The notes below the pieces were generated by a model. That model searched no databases and had not been told where the DNA came from. It saw only the letters and a list, made by a program, of their open reading frames with translations. The translations under genes were made by a program, and so were the position numbers. Positions 35,726 to 44,902 of a stretch of 64,000 nt of DNA are shown in pieces. How positions within the stretch are numbered: the first letter of the stretch is position 1; each line of letters starts with the position of its first letter. Source of the stretch: JADZAI01 sp047602465 (GTDB lineage Bacteria; Pseudomonadota; Alphaproteobacteria; Micropepsales; Micropepsaceae); NCBI GenBank assembly GCA_047602465.1, contig JASGHF010000001.1, forward strand, positions 2,728,001 through 2,792,000, given 5' to 3'.

Positions 35726-35980
35726 ATGAAGCCCGTGACGATCTACACCACAGCCTGGTGCCCCTATTGCCATCGCGCCAAGGCGCTGTTGGACAAGAAG
35801 GACGTGCCGTTCACCGAGATCGACGTGACGATGGACCGCAAGCTGCGCGACGAGATGGAGGCGAAGGCCGGCCGTCACACCGTGCCGCAGATATGGATCG
35901 GCGATACGCATGTCGGCGGTTCGGACGATCTGCATGCGCTGGAGCGCAGCGGCCAACTCGACGCGATGCTGGCGGCCTGA
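35726..35980 (+). CDS. grxC: glutaredoxin 3
   Basis: 84 residues, dithiol glutaredoxin with C12-P-Y-C15, KPVTIYTTAWCPYC at the start and the glutathione-site segments HTVPQIWIGD and VGGSDDLHAL. Reduces disulfides and mixed glutathione disulfides using glutathione. The frame ends one base before the nitrilase-family start, so translation is likely coupled. Confidence 0.96.
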   Translation: MKPVTIYTTAWCPYCHRAKALLDKKDVPFTEIDVTMDRKLRDEMEAKAGRHTVPQIWIGDTHVGGSDDLHALERSGQLDAMLAA

Positions 35981-35981
35981 C

Positions 35982-36800
35982 ATGAGCCAGATTTTCAAGG
36001 CGGCGCTGGTGCAGATGCGCTCCAGCGACGACATGGACGAGAACATCCGCAGCGCCACGACGCTCATCCGCGAGGCGGCAGGTCAGGGTGCGGCCTATGT
36101 CCAGACCCCGGAGAATACCTGCCTGATGGTGCCCGACGGCGGCGCGAAGCTGAGCCTGACATTCCCGGAAGAGCGCGATCCCGCCCTGCCGGCCTTCAGG
36201 AAACTCGCCGGTGAACTGGGTATCTGGCTGCATATCGGCAGCCTCGCGATCAAGGTGTCGGACACCCATGTCGCGAACCGCTCATTCCTGATTTCGCCCA
36301 AGGGCGAGATCGCGGTCCGCTATGACAAGGTGCATCTGTTCGATGTCGATCTGCCGAACGGCGAGGTCTACCGGGAAAGCGCGACGGTCGCGCCGGGCGC
36401 CAGCCTTGTGACGGCGGAGCTGCCGTGGGGCAGGCTGGGTCTGTCGATCTGCTACGATCTGCGTTTCCCGCATCTCTATCGCGCCTTCGGCCAGGGCGGC
36501 TGTTCCTTCATCGCCATTCCTGCCGCCTTCACCGAAACGACCGGGCAGGCGCACTGGCATGTGCTGCAGCGCGCCCGGGCGATCGAGAACGGTTGTTTCG
36601 TTCTTTCCGCCGCGCAGGGTGGAACCCATGCCAATGGCCGCCAGACCTATGGCCACAGCCTGATCATCGGGCCGTGGGGCGAGATACTGGCGGAAGGCGG
36701 GAAAGATCCCGGCGTGGTGATCGCGGAGATCGATCCGGCCGCCGTGACGGCCGCGCATGGCCGGGTTCCCTCGCTGCGCCACGACCGCAGCTTTGCCTGA
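35982..36800 (+). CDS. carbon-nitrogen hydrolase, Nit-type (deaminated glutathione amidase-like)
   Basis: 272 residues from ATG 35982, chosen because MSQIFKAALVQMRSS is the family start. Catalytic triad E44 (TPENTCL), K116 (YDKVHLFDVDLP) and C157 (SICYDLRFPHLYR). The Nit1/NitA branch hydrolyses deaminated glutathione, a repair reaction that suits its position directly after grxC. Substrate is inferred from neighbour and family. 1 base after grxC. Confidence 0.92.
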   Translation: MSQIFKAALVQMRSSDDMDENIRSATTLIREAAGQGAAYVQTPENTCLMVPDGGAKLSLTFPEERDPALPAFRKLAGELGIWLHIGSLAIKVSDTHVANRSFLISPKGEIAVRYDKVHLFDVDLPNGEVYRESATVAPGASLVTAELPWGRLGLSICYDLRFPHLYRAFGQGGCSFIAIPAAFTETTGQAHWHVLQRARAIENGCFVLSAAQGGTHANGRQTYGHSLIIGPWGEILAEGGKDPGVVIAEIDPAAVTAAHGRVPSLRHDRSFA

Positions 36801-36840
36801 AGTCATCGGCCGTTCATCGGGAACCCGCTAGCCTCACCGT

Positions 36841-37260
36841 ATGATCAGATACGATCTCATCTGCCGCAAGGAACACCGCTTCGAGGGCTGGTTCGCCTCG
36901 TCGGCGGCGTATGATGCGCAGGCCGATGAGGGCAGGATCGCCTGCCCGATGTGCAATTCGAAGAAGATCGCCAAGGCGCCCATGGCGCCGAGCGTCGCCA
37001 AGGGCCGTTCGAGCAAAGCGTCGACCAAGGCGCTGACGCCCGCCGCGATGCGTGCGGCGCTGGTGGAGCTGCGCCGCCATGTCGAGACGAACGCGGAGAA
37101 TGTCGGCAGCGAGTTCGCCGACGAGGCCCGCGCCATCCATCATGGCGAGGCCGAAGACCGGCCGATCTATGGCGATGCGACCGCAGAGGAAGGCGAGGCG
37201 CTGGCCGAAGAAGGCATCAGCGTCGCGCGTATCCCCTGGGTGCCGGTCGGCGACGCCTAG
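36841..37260 (+). CDS. DUF1178 family protein
   Basis: 139 residues. Zinc-ribbon-like start with C8, H12, C35 and C38 (ICRKEHRFEGWF ... IACPMCNSKKIAKAPMAPSV), then a helix (LVELRRHVETNAENVGSEF) and AIHHGEAEDRPIYGDA at the end, typical of DUF1178. Function unknown; conserved after comF-grxC-nit in the class. Ends in a 4-base overlap with the convergent HD gene. Confidence 0.93.
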   Translation: MIRYDLICRKEHRFEGWFASSAAYDAQADEGRIACPMCNSKKIAKAPMAPSVAKGRSSKASTKALTPAAMRAALVELRRHVETNAENVGSEFADEARAIHHGEAEDRPIYGDATAEEGEALAEEGISVARIPWVPVGDA

Positions 37261-37706
37261 CCGAGACCCGATTCCAGGATGATGCGCGCGGGTTCGTAGC
37301 GTGTTGCGACGCGCTCCGCCGCGCCGGGCAGGGCGGCGATGCGGGCGGGATCGCGATTGTCTTCGTTGTCGGCGAGCTTCACACGAAGGACGGAGATGTC
37401 GCGGGCGGCGGCGAGGGTTCCGATCCAGTCCAGATAGTCGCTGCCTTCCGGGCGCGTCACGGCGCGGACGATGCGGATGGTCTCAGGACTGACGCCAGCT
37501 TCCAGCAGCGAGGTTTCGGTCGCGCCAGTGTCTTCCAGGCTGTCATGCAGCCAGGCGGCGGCGATTTCGTCGGCTGAGGCGTCCGGCCAGCGGCGCCTAA
37601 GGATCGCCGCGACGCGCGCCAGATGGGTGATATAGGGCGCGCCCGCCTTGTCGGTCTGGCCGTCATGCAGCCGCGCGGCCAGAGCGGGGATGTCGGGCGT
37701 GGTCAT
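37257..37706 (-). CDS. small HD-domain hydrolase (SpoT/MESH1-like)
   Basis: 149 residues. Metal-site residues of an HD hydrolase: H28 (YITHLARV), H54-D55 (AAAWLHDSLED), and the LADNEDN segment near the end with the final Asp. The order H ... HD ... D and the motif LADN match small alarmone hydrolases related to SpoT and MESH1, which remove pyrophosphate from (p)ppGpp. No synthetase domain is attached. Role inferred. Confidence 0.82.
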   Translation of the reverse strand: MTTPDIPALAARLHDGQTDKAGAPYITHLARVAAILRRRWPDASADEIAAAWLHDSLEDTGATETSLLEAGVSPETIRIVRAVTRPEGSDYLDWIGTLAAARDISVLRVKLADNEDNRDPARIAALPGAAERVATRYEPARIILESGLG

Positions 37707-37751
37707 GGCAGCGAGTTTAGCCGGTGGCCGTCTCGCCTCGCATGCGCCCTG

Positions 37752-38204
37752 TCAGCGCATGGCTTTCGCGACCGGCGTCGCCTCACCCCAGCAATCGCCG
37801 ATAAACGGCGTGCCGTCTTCGGTCCGAGAGGGCGGCGGGCAGACGACGACAGAGCCCTTGTTCCTGACGAGGAAATAGATGCGCGACTCCGGCTGTGGGC
37901 CGGGAGGCGTGGGCGCGCTGGAGCCGGTGCAATCGGGCTTGCCGTTGGTTTCGATCAAGGTGCGGACCAGCCAATTCAGGCCGTCCGCGTCCGTTTCCGT
38001 GCGGAAGTGGAGACGGGCGACTTCCTCGCCGCTTTCGACGGTCTGGACGCCGTCCTCGAACAGCCAGCGTTCGATACAGGCCGGTTCCCCATCTTTCAGC
38101 GCGGTGGAGAGAAAGGCGTATTCGCCTTCCAGTTTCGGCCCGGCGGACGTGCCGGCGGCAGCGGCCGCGGTCGCCGCAAGAGCGGCGATGAAGGTGCGCA
38201 ACAT
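37752..38204 (-). CDS. exported protein of unknown function
   Basis: 150 residues from ATG 38204 (GGGGA 5 bases upstream; signal peptide MLRTFIAALAATAAAAAGTSA). Four cysteines in the mature part (PACIER, PDCTGS, VVCPPP, GDCWGE) suggest two disulfides in the periplasm. The C-terminal third is proline-rich. I recognise no domain. Likely transcribed ahead of the HD gene on the same strand (46-base gap). Divergent from hisI. Confidence 0.7.
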   Translation of the reverse strand: MLRTFIAALAATAAAAAGTSAGPKLEGEYAFLSTALKDGEPACIERWLFEDGVQTVESGEEVARLHFRTETDADGLNWLVRTLIETNGKPDCTGSSAPTPPGPQPESRIYFLVRNKGSVVVCPPPSRTEDGTPFIGDCWGEATPVAKAMR

Positions 38205-38306
38205 GAAAGTCCCCGATTCCAGTTGCGACACTTAACAGGTGCTGGGTCGCCCGTGTCTATCGCAGGCGGGGTTGCGTCAGGCGCAGGGGCGCGCTTTGTC
38301 AGGTCC

Positions 38307-38690
38307 ATGACGACTTCCGATGCCGCCGCCCGCGAACAGGGCCTCGATCTGATGCCGCGTTTCGACGCGAACGGGCTGATCACGGCCGTGGTGACGGATG
38401 CCGCGACGGGCGATCTGCTGATGGTCGCGCATATGAATGACGAGGCGCTGCGCCTTACGATCGAGAGCGGCGATGCGTGGTACTGGTCGCGCTCGCGCGG
38501 CGAGTTGTGGCGCAAAGGCGCGACATCGGGTCATACGCAGAAGGTCGTCGAACTCAGGATCGACTGCGACCAGGACGCCGTGTGGCTGAAGGTCGAGCAG
38601 ACCGGCCCTGCCTGTCACACGGGCGAACGCTCGTGTTTCTATCGCGCGGTGCGAACGCCCGGCGGCGGGCTTCGGCGTCTAGCGGACTAG
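38307..38690 (+). CDS. hisI: phosphoribosyl-AMP cyclohydrolase
   Basis: Third step of histidine synthesis: opens the ring of phosphoribosyl-AMP. 127 residues, the stand-alone form without a fused HisE domain. Start ATG 38307. WRKGATSGHTQKVVE, the Mg/Zn aspartates in RIDCDQDA and the cysteine pair in ACHTGERSCFY are all present. Overlaps the convergent next gene by 12 bases. Other his genes are not in the window. Confidence 0.95.
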   Translation: MTTSDAAAREQGLDLMPRFDANGLITAVVTDAATGDLLMVAHMNDEALRLTIESGDAWYWSRSRGELWRKGATSGHTQKVVELRIDCDQDAVWLKVEQTGPACHTGERSCFYRAVRTPGGGLRRLAD

Positions 38691-39452
38691 AAACCCGTCC
38701 AGCCTTGCACGAACGGCGGCGTCGGCCTGGGGCAGTCTGGCGGCATTGCGGGCGTTGATGGTGAGGCCATAGGCGAGGCCGTCCCGCCAGTTCGCCTGGG
38801 GCACCTTGCAGGTGCCGCCGAAACAGGCGGCGGCGATGCGGCGGCCGTCGCTGGCGGTGTAGACGGCATAGAAGCTGCCGAGCTTGGCGGCGCTGCCTTC
38901 CGCCGCTTCGATGGCGAGCACGTCGGGCGCGATCTGGCGTTCGGCATAGGCGCCGTAGGCGGCCATCTCGGTGCGGGCGAGGGCGAGGGCCGCATCGCCT
39001 TCGGGCAGATTCCCGAAGCTCTTCTGCAGCGTGTAGAAGGCGCCGTCAGTGTCGGCGTTGGGCGCGATGCCGTCCTGGCGTTCGCGGATCGAGAGGCCGT
39101 CGAGGCCGGGCAGGCGGCCCCAGAAATAGAGCACGCTGATCGGGCCGTAACGGACCTCGCCCTCGTCTGCGCCGCATTGCGGCGGCATCGTCTCGAAGGC
39201 GGTGCAGGGCATATCCAGCTTCACGTCGAGAAGGCTCGCCTTGTGACGCAGGGCGCCGACTTTCTCGATGGCGCCGCCGACGCGGTCGAGCCCCCACTGC
39301 ACCACCGGCGCGATGAAGAGGCTGGAGCCGGCCCAGAGGACGATGATGAAGAGGATGAGGCCGTAGAAGCGCAGTTGCCGGCGCAGGCGCTGACCGAAGG
39401 TTTCGGGCGGCGGCGGGGGCAGAGGCGAGCGCAGATCGGGAATAACGCTCAC
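38679..39452 (-). CDS. single-pass membrane protein of unknown function
   Basis: 257 residues. A proline-rich start (PLPPPPPETF) and one strong transmembrane helix (about 28-52, FYGLILFIIVLWAGSSLFIA) precede a periplasmic part with two cysteine-containing segments (DMPCTAFETMPPQCG, CFGGTCK). No family recognised. Its start overlaps the ubiG stop by 4 bases, so it is probably co-transcribed with ubiG. Confidence 0.75.
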   Translation of the reverse strand: MSVIPDLRSPLPPPPPETFGQRLRRQLRFYGLILFIIVLWAGSSLFIAPVVQWGLDRVGGAIEKVGALRHKASLLDVKLDMPCTAFETMPPQCGADEGEVRYGPISVLYFWGRLPGLDGLSIRERQDGIAPNADTDGAFYTLQKSFGNLPEGDAALALARTEMAAYGAYAERQIAPDVLAIEAAEGSAAKLGSFYAVYTASDGRRIAAACFGGTCKVPQANWRDGLAYGLTINARNAARLPQADAAVRARLDGFLVR

Positions 39453-40207
39453 GCCTTGAACCCCAGCATCATGTAATTGACTCCGGTATCGCTGGAGCGG
39501 CTCCAGCGGTCGGCGATCGGATTGTAGGCGACGCCGCTGAGGTCGCCGACGGTAAGGCCGCCGCCTTCCAGCGCGGCGCGGATTTCGCCGGGAGTCAGGA
39601 ACTTCGCCCAGTCATGCGTGCCCTTGGGCAGCCAGCCCAGCACATATTCCGCGCCGACGATGGCGAGCGCCCAGGCCTTGAAGGTGCGGTTGAGGGTGGC
39701 GACCACCATCATGCCGCCGGGGCGGAGCATTTTCGCGCAGGACGACATGAACAGCTTCACGTCGGCGACGTGCTCCACCACTTCCATGTTGAGAATGACG
39801 TCGAAGCTTTCGCCGGCTGCGGCGAGGTCTTCCGCCGTCGTGGCGCGGTAGTCGATGGCGAGGCCCTGCTCGGCGGCGTGGGTGGCGGCCGTCCGGATGT
39901 TCTTTTCGGACGCATCGGCGCCCGTCACCTGGAATCCGAGGCGGGTCATCGGCTCGGACAGAAGCCCGCCGCCGCAGCCGATATCGAGCAGACGAAGGCC
40001 CTCGAAGGGCTTGCGTGCCGATCCGTCGCGGCTGAACCGCTCCAGCGCCTTTTCGCGGATATAGGCGAGCCGGACCGGGTTGAACTTGTGCAGCGGTTTG
40101 AATTTGCCGGTTTCGTCCCACCATTCCGCAGCGATAGCCGAGAAGCGCGCGACATCGTCGGCGTCGATGGTGCTTGCGGCGGGCTTGTGGTCGGCGGCGG
40201 CGCTCAT
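39449..40207 (-). CDS. ubiG: ubiquinone biosynthesis O-methyltransferase
   Basis: SAM-dependent methyltransferase acting twice in ubiquinone synthesis. 252 residues. SAM motif LLDIGCGGG (73-81), TGADASEKNI and the UbiG-specific AAEWWDETGKFKPLHKFNPVRLAYI near the N-terminus and GTHDWAKFLTPGEI near the C-terminus. Membrane-peripheral in known cases. Divergent from lysC. Confidence 0.96.
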   Translation of the reverse strand: MSAAADHKPAASTIDADDVARFSAIAAEWWDETGKFKPLHKFNPVRLAYIREKALERFSRDGSARKPFEGLRLLDIGCGGGLLSEPMTRLGFQVTGADASEKNIRTAATHAAEQGLAIDYRATTAEDLAAAGESFDVILNMEVVEHVADVKLFMSSCAKMLRPGGMMVVATLNRTFKAWALAIVGAEYVLGWLPKGTHDWAKFLTPGEIRAALEGGGLTVGDLSGVAYNPIADRWSRSSDTGVNYMMLGFKA

Positions 40208-40342
40208 GGGGTCTATTTAGGGCGCTGAGGCGTCCGGCGGAAGGGCGAGGTCTGCGAGCTTTCCCTTGCCTCGCCTGACTGCGGCCTGTATCGCCATGCC
40301 GCCCTTGTTTCCGCCCTCTTTTACCGCAGATTCCCGCGATCC

Positions 40343-41593
40343 ATGACTGCCGCGTCCAAGCCCGTTCTGGTGATGAAGTTCGGCGGCACCTCCGTGGCCG
40401 GGATCGAGCGCATCCGCAAGGTCGCGGCGCTGGTGAAGCGCGAGGTCGAAAACGGCTATGACGTGGCCGTGGTGGTCTCGGCGATGTCGGGCGAAACCAA
40501 CAAGCTGGTCGCTTTCACCCGCGAGGCCTCGCCTTTGCACGATGCGCGCGAATACGACGCGATCGCCTCGACGGGCGAGAACGTGACGGCCGGCCTCACC
40601 GCCATCGCGCTCGACGCCATCGGCGTGCCGGCGCGCTCATGGGCCGGATGGCAGGTGCCGATCAAGACCGACGGCGTCCACGGCTCGGCAAGCATTCTGG
40701 ATATCGGCACCGATGCGCTCCGCGAGCGGTTCGCGCAGGGTTTCGTCGCGGTGGTCGCGGGCTTTCAGGGGATCAGCCCCGAGGGCCGCGTCACGACGCT
40801 GGGCCGCGGCGGGTCCGACACCAGCGCGGTGGCGCTGGCCGCTGCGCTGGGGGCCGAACGCTGCGATATCTATACCGACGTCGATGGCGTCTACACGACC
40901 GACCCGCGCATCGTCGCCAAGGCCCAGAAGCTGGATCGCGTTTCCTATGAGGAGATGCTGGAGATGGCCTCGCTGGGCGCCAAGGTGCTGCAGACGCGGT
41001 CGGTCGAAGTTGCGATGATCCACCGCGTGAAGACACAGGTATTGTCCTCGTTCGACGACTCGGTCGGCGACAACCTGCCCGGTACGCTGGTTTGCGATGA
41101 GGACGAGATCATGGAGAAGCGCCTGGTCACCGGCGTCGCCTATAGCCGGGACGAAGCCAAGATCACGCTGGTGCGCGTGCCCGACAAGCCCGGCATCGCG
41201 GCGGCGATCTTCTCGCCGCTGGCCGATGCCGGCATCAATGTCGACATGATCGTGCAGAACGTCTCCGATGACGGGCGCACCACCGACATGACCTTCACCA
41301 CCGGCAAGGCGGATTTCGACCGCGCCATCAAGGTGCTGAACGACAATGCCGGCGAGATCGGCTTCACCCGCATCGCGACCGACCAGAATGTGGTGAAGGT
41401 GTCGGTGATCGGCGTGGGCATGCGCACCCATGCCGGCGTCGCGCAGACCATGTTCCGCACGCTCGCCGAGAAGGGGATCAACATCCTCGTCATCTCGACC
41501 TCGGAGATCAAAGTCAGCGTCCTCATCGGCGCCGATTACACCGAACTGGCCGTGCGCGCGCTGCACACCGCCTATGGGCTGGATGCCGAATGA
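40343..41593 (+). CDS. lysC: aspartate kinase
   Basis: ATP-dependent phosphorylation of aspartate, entry step to lysine, threonine and methionine. 416 residues. Kinase domain starts VMKFGGTSVAG, with GRGGSDTSAVALAAALGAERCDIYTDVDGVYTTDPR; two ACT domains follow (about 265-410), which normally bind lysine/threonine for feedback control. Start ATG 40343; ptsP follows after 31 bases on the same strand. Confidence 0.97.
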   Translation: MTAASKPVLVMKFGGTSVAGIERIRKVAALVKREVENGYDVAVVVSAMSGETNKLVAFTREASPLHDAREYDAIASTGENVTAGLTAIALDAIGVPARSWAGWQVPIKTDGVHGSASILDIGTDALRERFAQGFVAVVAGFQGISPEGRVTTLGRGGSDTSAVALAAALGAERCDIYTDVDGVYTTDPRIVAKAQKLDRVSYEEMLEMASLGAKVLQTRSVEVAMIHRVKTQVLSSFDDSVGDNLPGTLVCDEDEIMEKRLVTGVAYSRDEAKITLVRVPDKPGIAAAIFSPLADAGINVDMIVQNVSDDGRTTDMTFTTGKADFDRAIKVLNDNAGEIGFTRIATDQNVVKVSVIGVGMRTHAGVAQTMFRTLAEKGINILVISTSEIKVSVLIGADYTELAVRALHTAYGLDAE

Positions 41594-41624
41594 TCTTTCC
41601 AACCGCCCCTGACAGGCGCGGCTG

Positions 41625-43895
41625 ATGGCCACCTCGGCGGCCGGCAATCCCCGTCTGCTGCTGCGCCGCCTGCGCGACATCATGCAGGAGCGCACCAGCG
41701 CGCAGGATCGCCTGGACCGCCTCGTCACCCTCATCGCGAACAACATGGTCGCGGAGGTGTGTTCGATCTACCTGATGCGTTCGGGCGGCGAGCTTGAGCT
41801 GTTCGCGACCGAAGGCCTCAACAAGGACGCCGTGCACAATGCCCGCCTGAAAAAGGGCGAGGGTCTGATCGGCGACATCGCGCTGAACGCGCGGCCGCTG
41901 AACCTGCCGGATGCGCAGAGCCATCCGAACTTCGTCTTCCTGCCGGAAACGGGCGAATCCCCGTTCCAGAGCCTCATGGGCGTGCCGATCCTGCGCGACG
42001 GTCTCTGCCTCGGCGTCGTCGCCGTGCAGAACAAGACCCGCCGCCTCTATGACGAGGAAGAGGTCGAGGCGCTGCAGACCATCGCCATGGTGCTGGCCGA
42101 GATGGTCGCGCTGGGCGAGCTGATTACAACGACTGAACTGGAAGCGACGGGCATCCGCCGTGACCGGCCCTGGCGCGCGAAGGGCGCGGCCATCGTCGAC
42201 GGCGTCGCCATCGGCGAGGTGGTGCTGCACGAGCCGCGCGTGAAGGTCGAGCGGCTGATCGCCGAAGACCCGGAGGCCGAACGCCGCCGCCTCGAGACCG
42301 CCGTCGCGGCGCTGCGCTCATCCGTCGACGAGATGGTCGATGCGGAAGACATGGATCTCCTGGGCGATACCAAAGAGGTGCTGGAAGCCTACCGCATGTT
42401 CGCCAACGACAGCGGCTGGCTGGTGCGGCTGCGCGAGGCGATCGGCACAGGCCTCACCGCCGAGGCGGCGGTGGAGCGCGTGCAGAGCGAGACGCGGGCG
42501 CGGCTGATGCGCCACACCGATCCTTACCTGCGCGAGCGCGCGCATGACCTGGACGACCTCGCCAACCGCCTGCTGCGCCATATTGCGGGCCTTTCCGATA
42601 CTGCGGCCGGCGCACTGCTGCCTGACAGCACGGTGCTGGTGGCGCGCGCCATGGGTCCGGCGGAACTGCTGGACTATGACCGCGCCAAGCTGAAGGCCAT
42701 CGTGCTGGAGGAAGGCTCGCCCACCAGCCACGTCGCCATCGTCGCGCGGGCCATCGGCATTCCGCTGGTCGGGCGCGTCGACAATCTGCTCGACCAGGTC
42801 GATCCCGGAAACCAGATCGTCGTCGATGGCGAGATCGGTGAAGTGCATCTGCGGCCGGGTGCGGAGATCGTAACGGCCTATCGCGCCAAGCTGGAAGTCA
42901 TCGCCCAGCGCGAACAGGAATATGCGGCGCTGCGCGACGAGCCGGCGGTCACGCGCGACGGGCGGGCGATCGCGCTGAACCTGAATGCGGGCCTCGCGGT
43001 GGACCTGCCGCATCTGGATGAGACCGGCGCTGCGGGCATCGGCCTCTTCCGTACCGAACTGCCCTTCATGATCACGACGCGGCTGCCGAGCCTTCGCCGG
43101 CAGACCGAACTCTACGCCCGCGCGCTGGATGCTGCGGGCGAGCGGCCGGTCATCTTCCGCACGCTCGATCTCGGCGGCGACAAGGTGCTGCCCTATATGC
43201 ATCTCGATGCGGAGGAGAACCCCGCCATGGGCTGGCGGGCGATCCGCATCAGCCTCGATCGCCCGGCGCTGCTGCGCTACCAGCTGCGCGCACTGATCGC
43301 GGCGGCGGCGGGGCGCACGCTCAACGTCATGTTCCCGATGATCGCCGAGGTCGCGGAATTCGTGGAGGCGCGCAAGCTGCTCGACCGCGAAATCAGGCGG
43401 GCGGAGAAGACGGGGCAGACGCTGCCGTCCAAGGTTCGCGCCGGCACGATGCTGGAAGTGCCCTCGCTCGGGTATTCGTTGCCCGCCTTGTTGGCGGTGG
43501 CAGACTTCATCTCGCTCGGCACCAACGATCTGATGCAGTTCTTTTTCGCGTCGGATCGCGGCAATCCGCGCCTCGGCAACCGCTACGATGCGCTGTCGCC
43601 CGCCTTCCTGCGCTTCATCAAATCGGTGATCGACGCCGCCGCCATCGCCGGCAAACCGGTGGCGGTGTGCGGCGAGATGGCGGGGCGTCCGCTGGAGGCG
43701 CTGGCGCTGGTGGGCCTGGGCATTTCGAGCCTGTCGATGCAGCCGCACGGCATCGGCCCGGTGAAGGCCGCGATCCGCAGCGCCGATTCCAACAAGCTGG
43801 CCGCGTTCCTGAACCAGCGGCTGGACGAGCCGGGCCATTCGCTGCGCGCCGCGCTCAAGGCGTTCTGCGAGCGGCAGAACATCGCGCTCGGCTGA
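41625..43895 (+). CDS. ptsP: PTS-Ntr phosphoenolpyruvate-protein phosphotransferase (EI-Ntr)
   Basis: First enzyme of the nitrogen-related phosphotransferase system, passing phosphate from PEP to NPr. 756 residues: GAF domain (about 20-160), then the enzyme I fold with phospho-accepting His369 in EEGSPTSHVAIVARA, and the PEP-binding barrel with GIGLFRTELPFM, SLGTNDLMQFFFASDRGN and AVCGEMAG. The GAF domain separates it from sugar-PTS enzyme I. 31 bases after lysC; next gene is 64 bases on. Confidence 0.96.
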   Translation: MATSAAGNPRLLLRRLRDIMQERTSAQDRLDRLVTLIANNMVAEVCSIYLMRSGGELELFATEGLNKDAVHNARLKKGEGLIGDIALNARPLNLPDAQSHPNFVFLPETGESPFQSLMGVPILRDGLCLGVVAVQNKTRRLYDEEEVEALQTIAMVLAEMVALGELITTTELEATGIRRDRPWRAKGAAIVDGVAIGEVVLHEPRVKVERLIAEDPEAERRRLETAVAALRSSVDEMVDAEDMDLLGDTKEVLEAYRMFANDSGWLVRLREAIGTGLTAEAAVERVQSETRARLMRHTDPYLRERAHDLDDLANRLLRHIAGLSDTAAGALLPDSTVLVARAMGPAELLDYDRAKLKAIVLEEGSPTSHVAIVARAIGIPLVGRVDNLLDQVDPGNQIVVDGEIGEVHLRPGAEIVTAYRAKLEVIAQREQEYAALRDEPAVTRDGRAIALNLNAGLAVDLPHLDETGAAGIGLFRTELPFMITTRLPSLRRQTELYARALDAAGERPVIFRTLDLGGDKVLPYMHLDAEENPAMGWRAIRISLDRPALLRYQLRALIAAAAGRTLNVMFPMIAEVAEFVEARKLLDREIRRAEKTGQTLPSKVRAGTMLEVPSLGYSLPALLAVADFISLGTNDLMQFFFASDRGNPRLGNRYDALSPAFLRFIKSVIDAAAIAGKPVAVCGEMAGRPLEALALVGLGISSLSMQPHGIGPVKAAIRSADSNKLAAFLNQRLDEPGHSLRAALKAFCERQNIALG

Positions 43896-43959
43896 AACTG
43901 GAACTTGCGTTCCGTACAGCGCATTCTCATCTGATGTCTGCAAGCGCCGGAGGTATCTG

Positions 43960-44202
43960 ATGAGCAAAGTGACGTACCGTGTCGTCGAGCATGACGGGGG
44001 CTGGGCCTATACCGTGGGCGGCGTGTTCTCCGAACCCTTCCCGACCAGGCGCGAAGCCGTCGATGCCGCCCATCGCGCGGCCATCGAACAGCAGCTGCCC
44101 GACGCCAAATCGGCCAGCATCGAATGGGAAGACGAAAACGGCGTCTGGCACGCCGAATCCTCGCGCGGCGACGACCGCCCCGTCACGGCAGTCGAGGAAT
44201 AG
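43960..44202 (+). CDS. small DUF2188-like protein
   Basis: 80 residues: VVEHDGGWAYTVGGVFSEPFPTRREA fits the DUF2188 pattern (a beta-hairpin that then enters a helix), followed by an acidic C-terminus. Start ATG 43960 with GGAGG about 8 bases upstream. Function unknown. Lies between ptsP and an exported protein, both on the same strand with short gaps. Confidence 0.8.
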   Translation: MSKVTYRVVEHDGGWAYTVGGVFSEPFPTRREAVDAAHRAAIEQQLPDAKSASIEWEDENGVWHAESSRGDDRPVTAVEE

Positions 44203-44210
44203 GACAGGTC

Positions 44211-44627
44211 ATGAAACGTCTTGTATCCATGGCCTTCGCGGCGGTGCTGCCCTTTCTCGGCGTGGCGTCCGCCGCAGACGCCGCGATCGAACAGCGGACA
44301 GCTGTGCTGATCGATCTCGCGGTCAGGGATCTGGTCGCGAACGGATCGGAACCCAGGGATTTCCGAGATGTGCGCGCCGGCACCTTCATCTCGCGGGACA
44401 AAAGCGAAAAACTGCTGCTGTGCGGCGATGTGGAGATCGTGCCTGCGGGTCAGGAGGCGGTCTGGGCCGCGTTCGCGGTGATCGAGACGGACCCGTACGA
44501 ACTCCTGCTGGGCGGCAACGCGACCGGCACCTGCTCGGGCGACCATGTCACCTGGCTTGCAGTGGACGATCTCGCTCCGGTCTTCGATGAGCGCCTGAAA
44601 GAGGTCGGGACGACGAAGGCCGAATGA
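44211..44627 (+). CDS. exported protein of unknown function
   Basis: 138 residues from ATG 44211, chosen for the signal peptide (MKRLVSMAFAAVLPFLGVASA) with AGGACAGG upstream. The mature part has two cysteines (LLCGDVE and GTCSGD) likely forming a disulfide and a beta-rich pattern. No family recognised. 8 bases after the DUF2188-like gene. Confidence 0.75.
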   Translation: MKRLVSMAFAAVLPFLGVASAADAAIEQRTAVLIDLAVRDLVANGSEPRDFRDVRAGTFISRDKSEKLLLCGDVEIVPAGQEAVWAAFAVIETDPYELLLGGNATGTCSGDHVTWLAVDDLAPVFDERLKEVGTTKAE

Positions 44628-44837
44628 ATGCGGGAAAACGCATCGGACCTGACCGGCCGGTTGTGACTATTTTCCGATAATCTCCATCTCTCCCCCGGAC
44701 GCTGACCTGCAGGGGAAGGAGGGAGGGCTGGAAAAGCGAAAACAACCCCTCTCCATATGGCCGTTTCCCGGCTTTTGTGGCGGCTCTCGTTGCATCGCAG
44801 CGCTCGCCGGGGTTATGTGACCGCCAAATTCCGACAG

Positions 44838-44857
44838 GACGGCCTTTCGGGGCCGTC
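44838..44857 (+). other. leader hairpin before the RodZ-like gene
   Basis: GACGGCC and GGCCGTC pair perfectly around a 6-base loop, 46 bases before the GTG start at 44903. No T-run follows, so it is not a normal terminator; it may structure the 5' leader. The rest of the 275-base gap (44628-44902) shows nothing else I can support. Confidence 0.35.
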
Positions 44858-44902
44858 TGCCGGGCGCGCAGGCCGCGCCCCAGCCAGGGTAAGTAACGCA
44901 TC

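Noticed and set aside
34919..36067. N-terminal extension of the leftward methyltransferase-like frame
   Set aside because: The extension overlaps comF and grxC on the other strand and has no family match; the gene starts at 34918.
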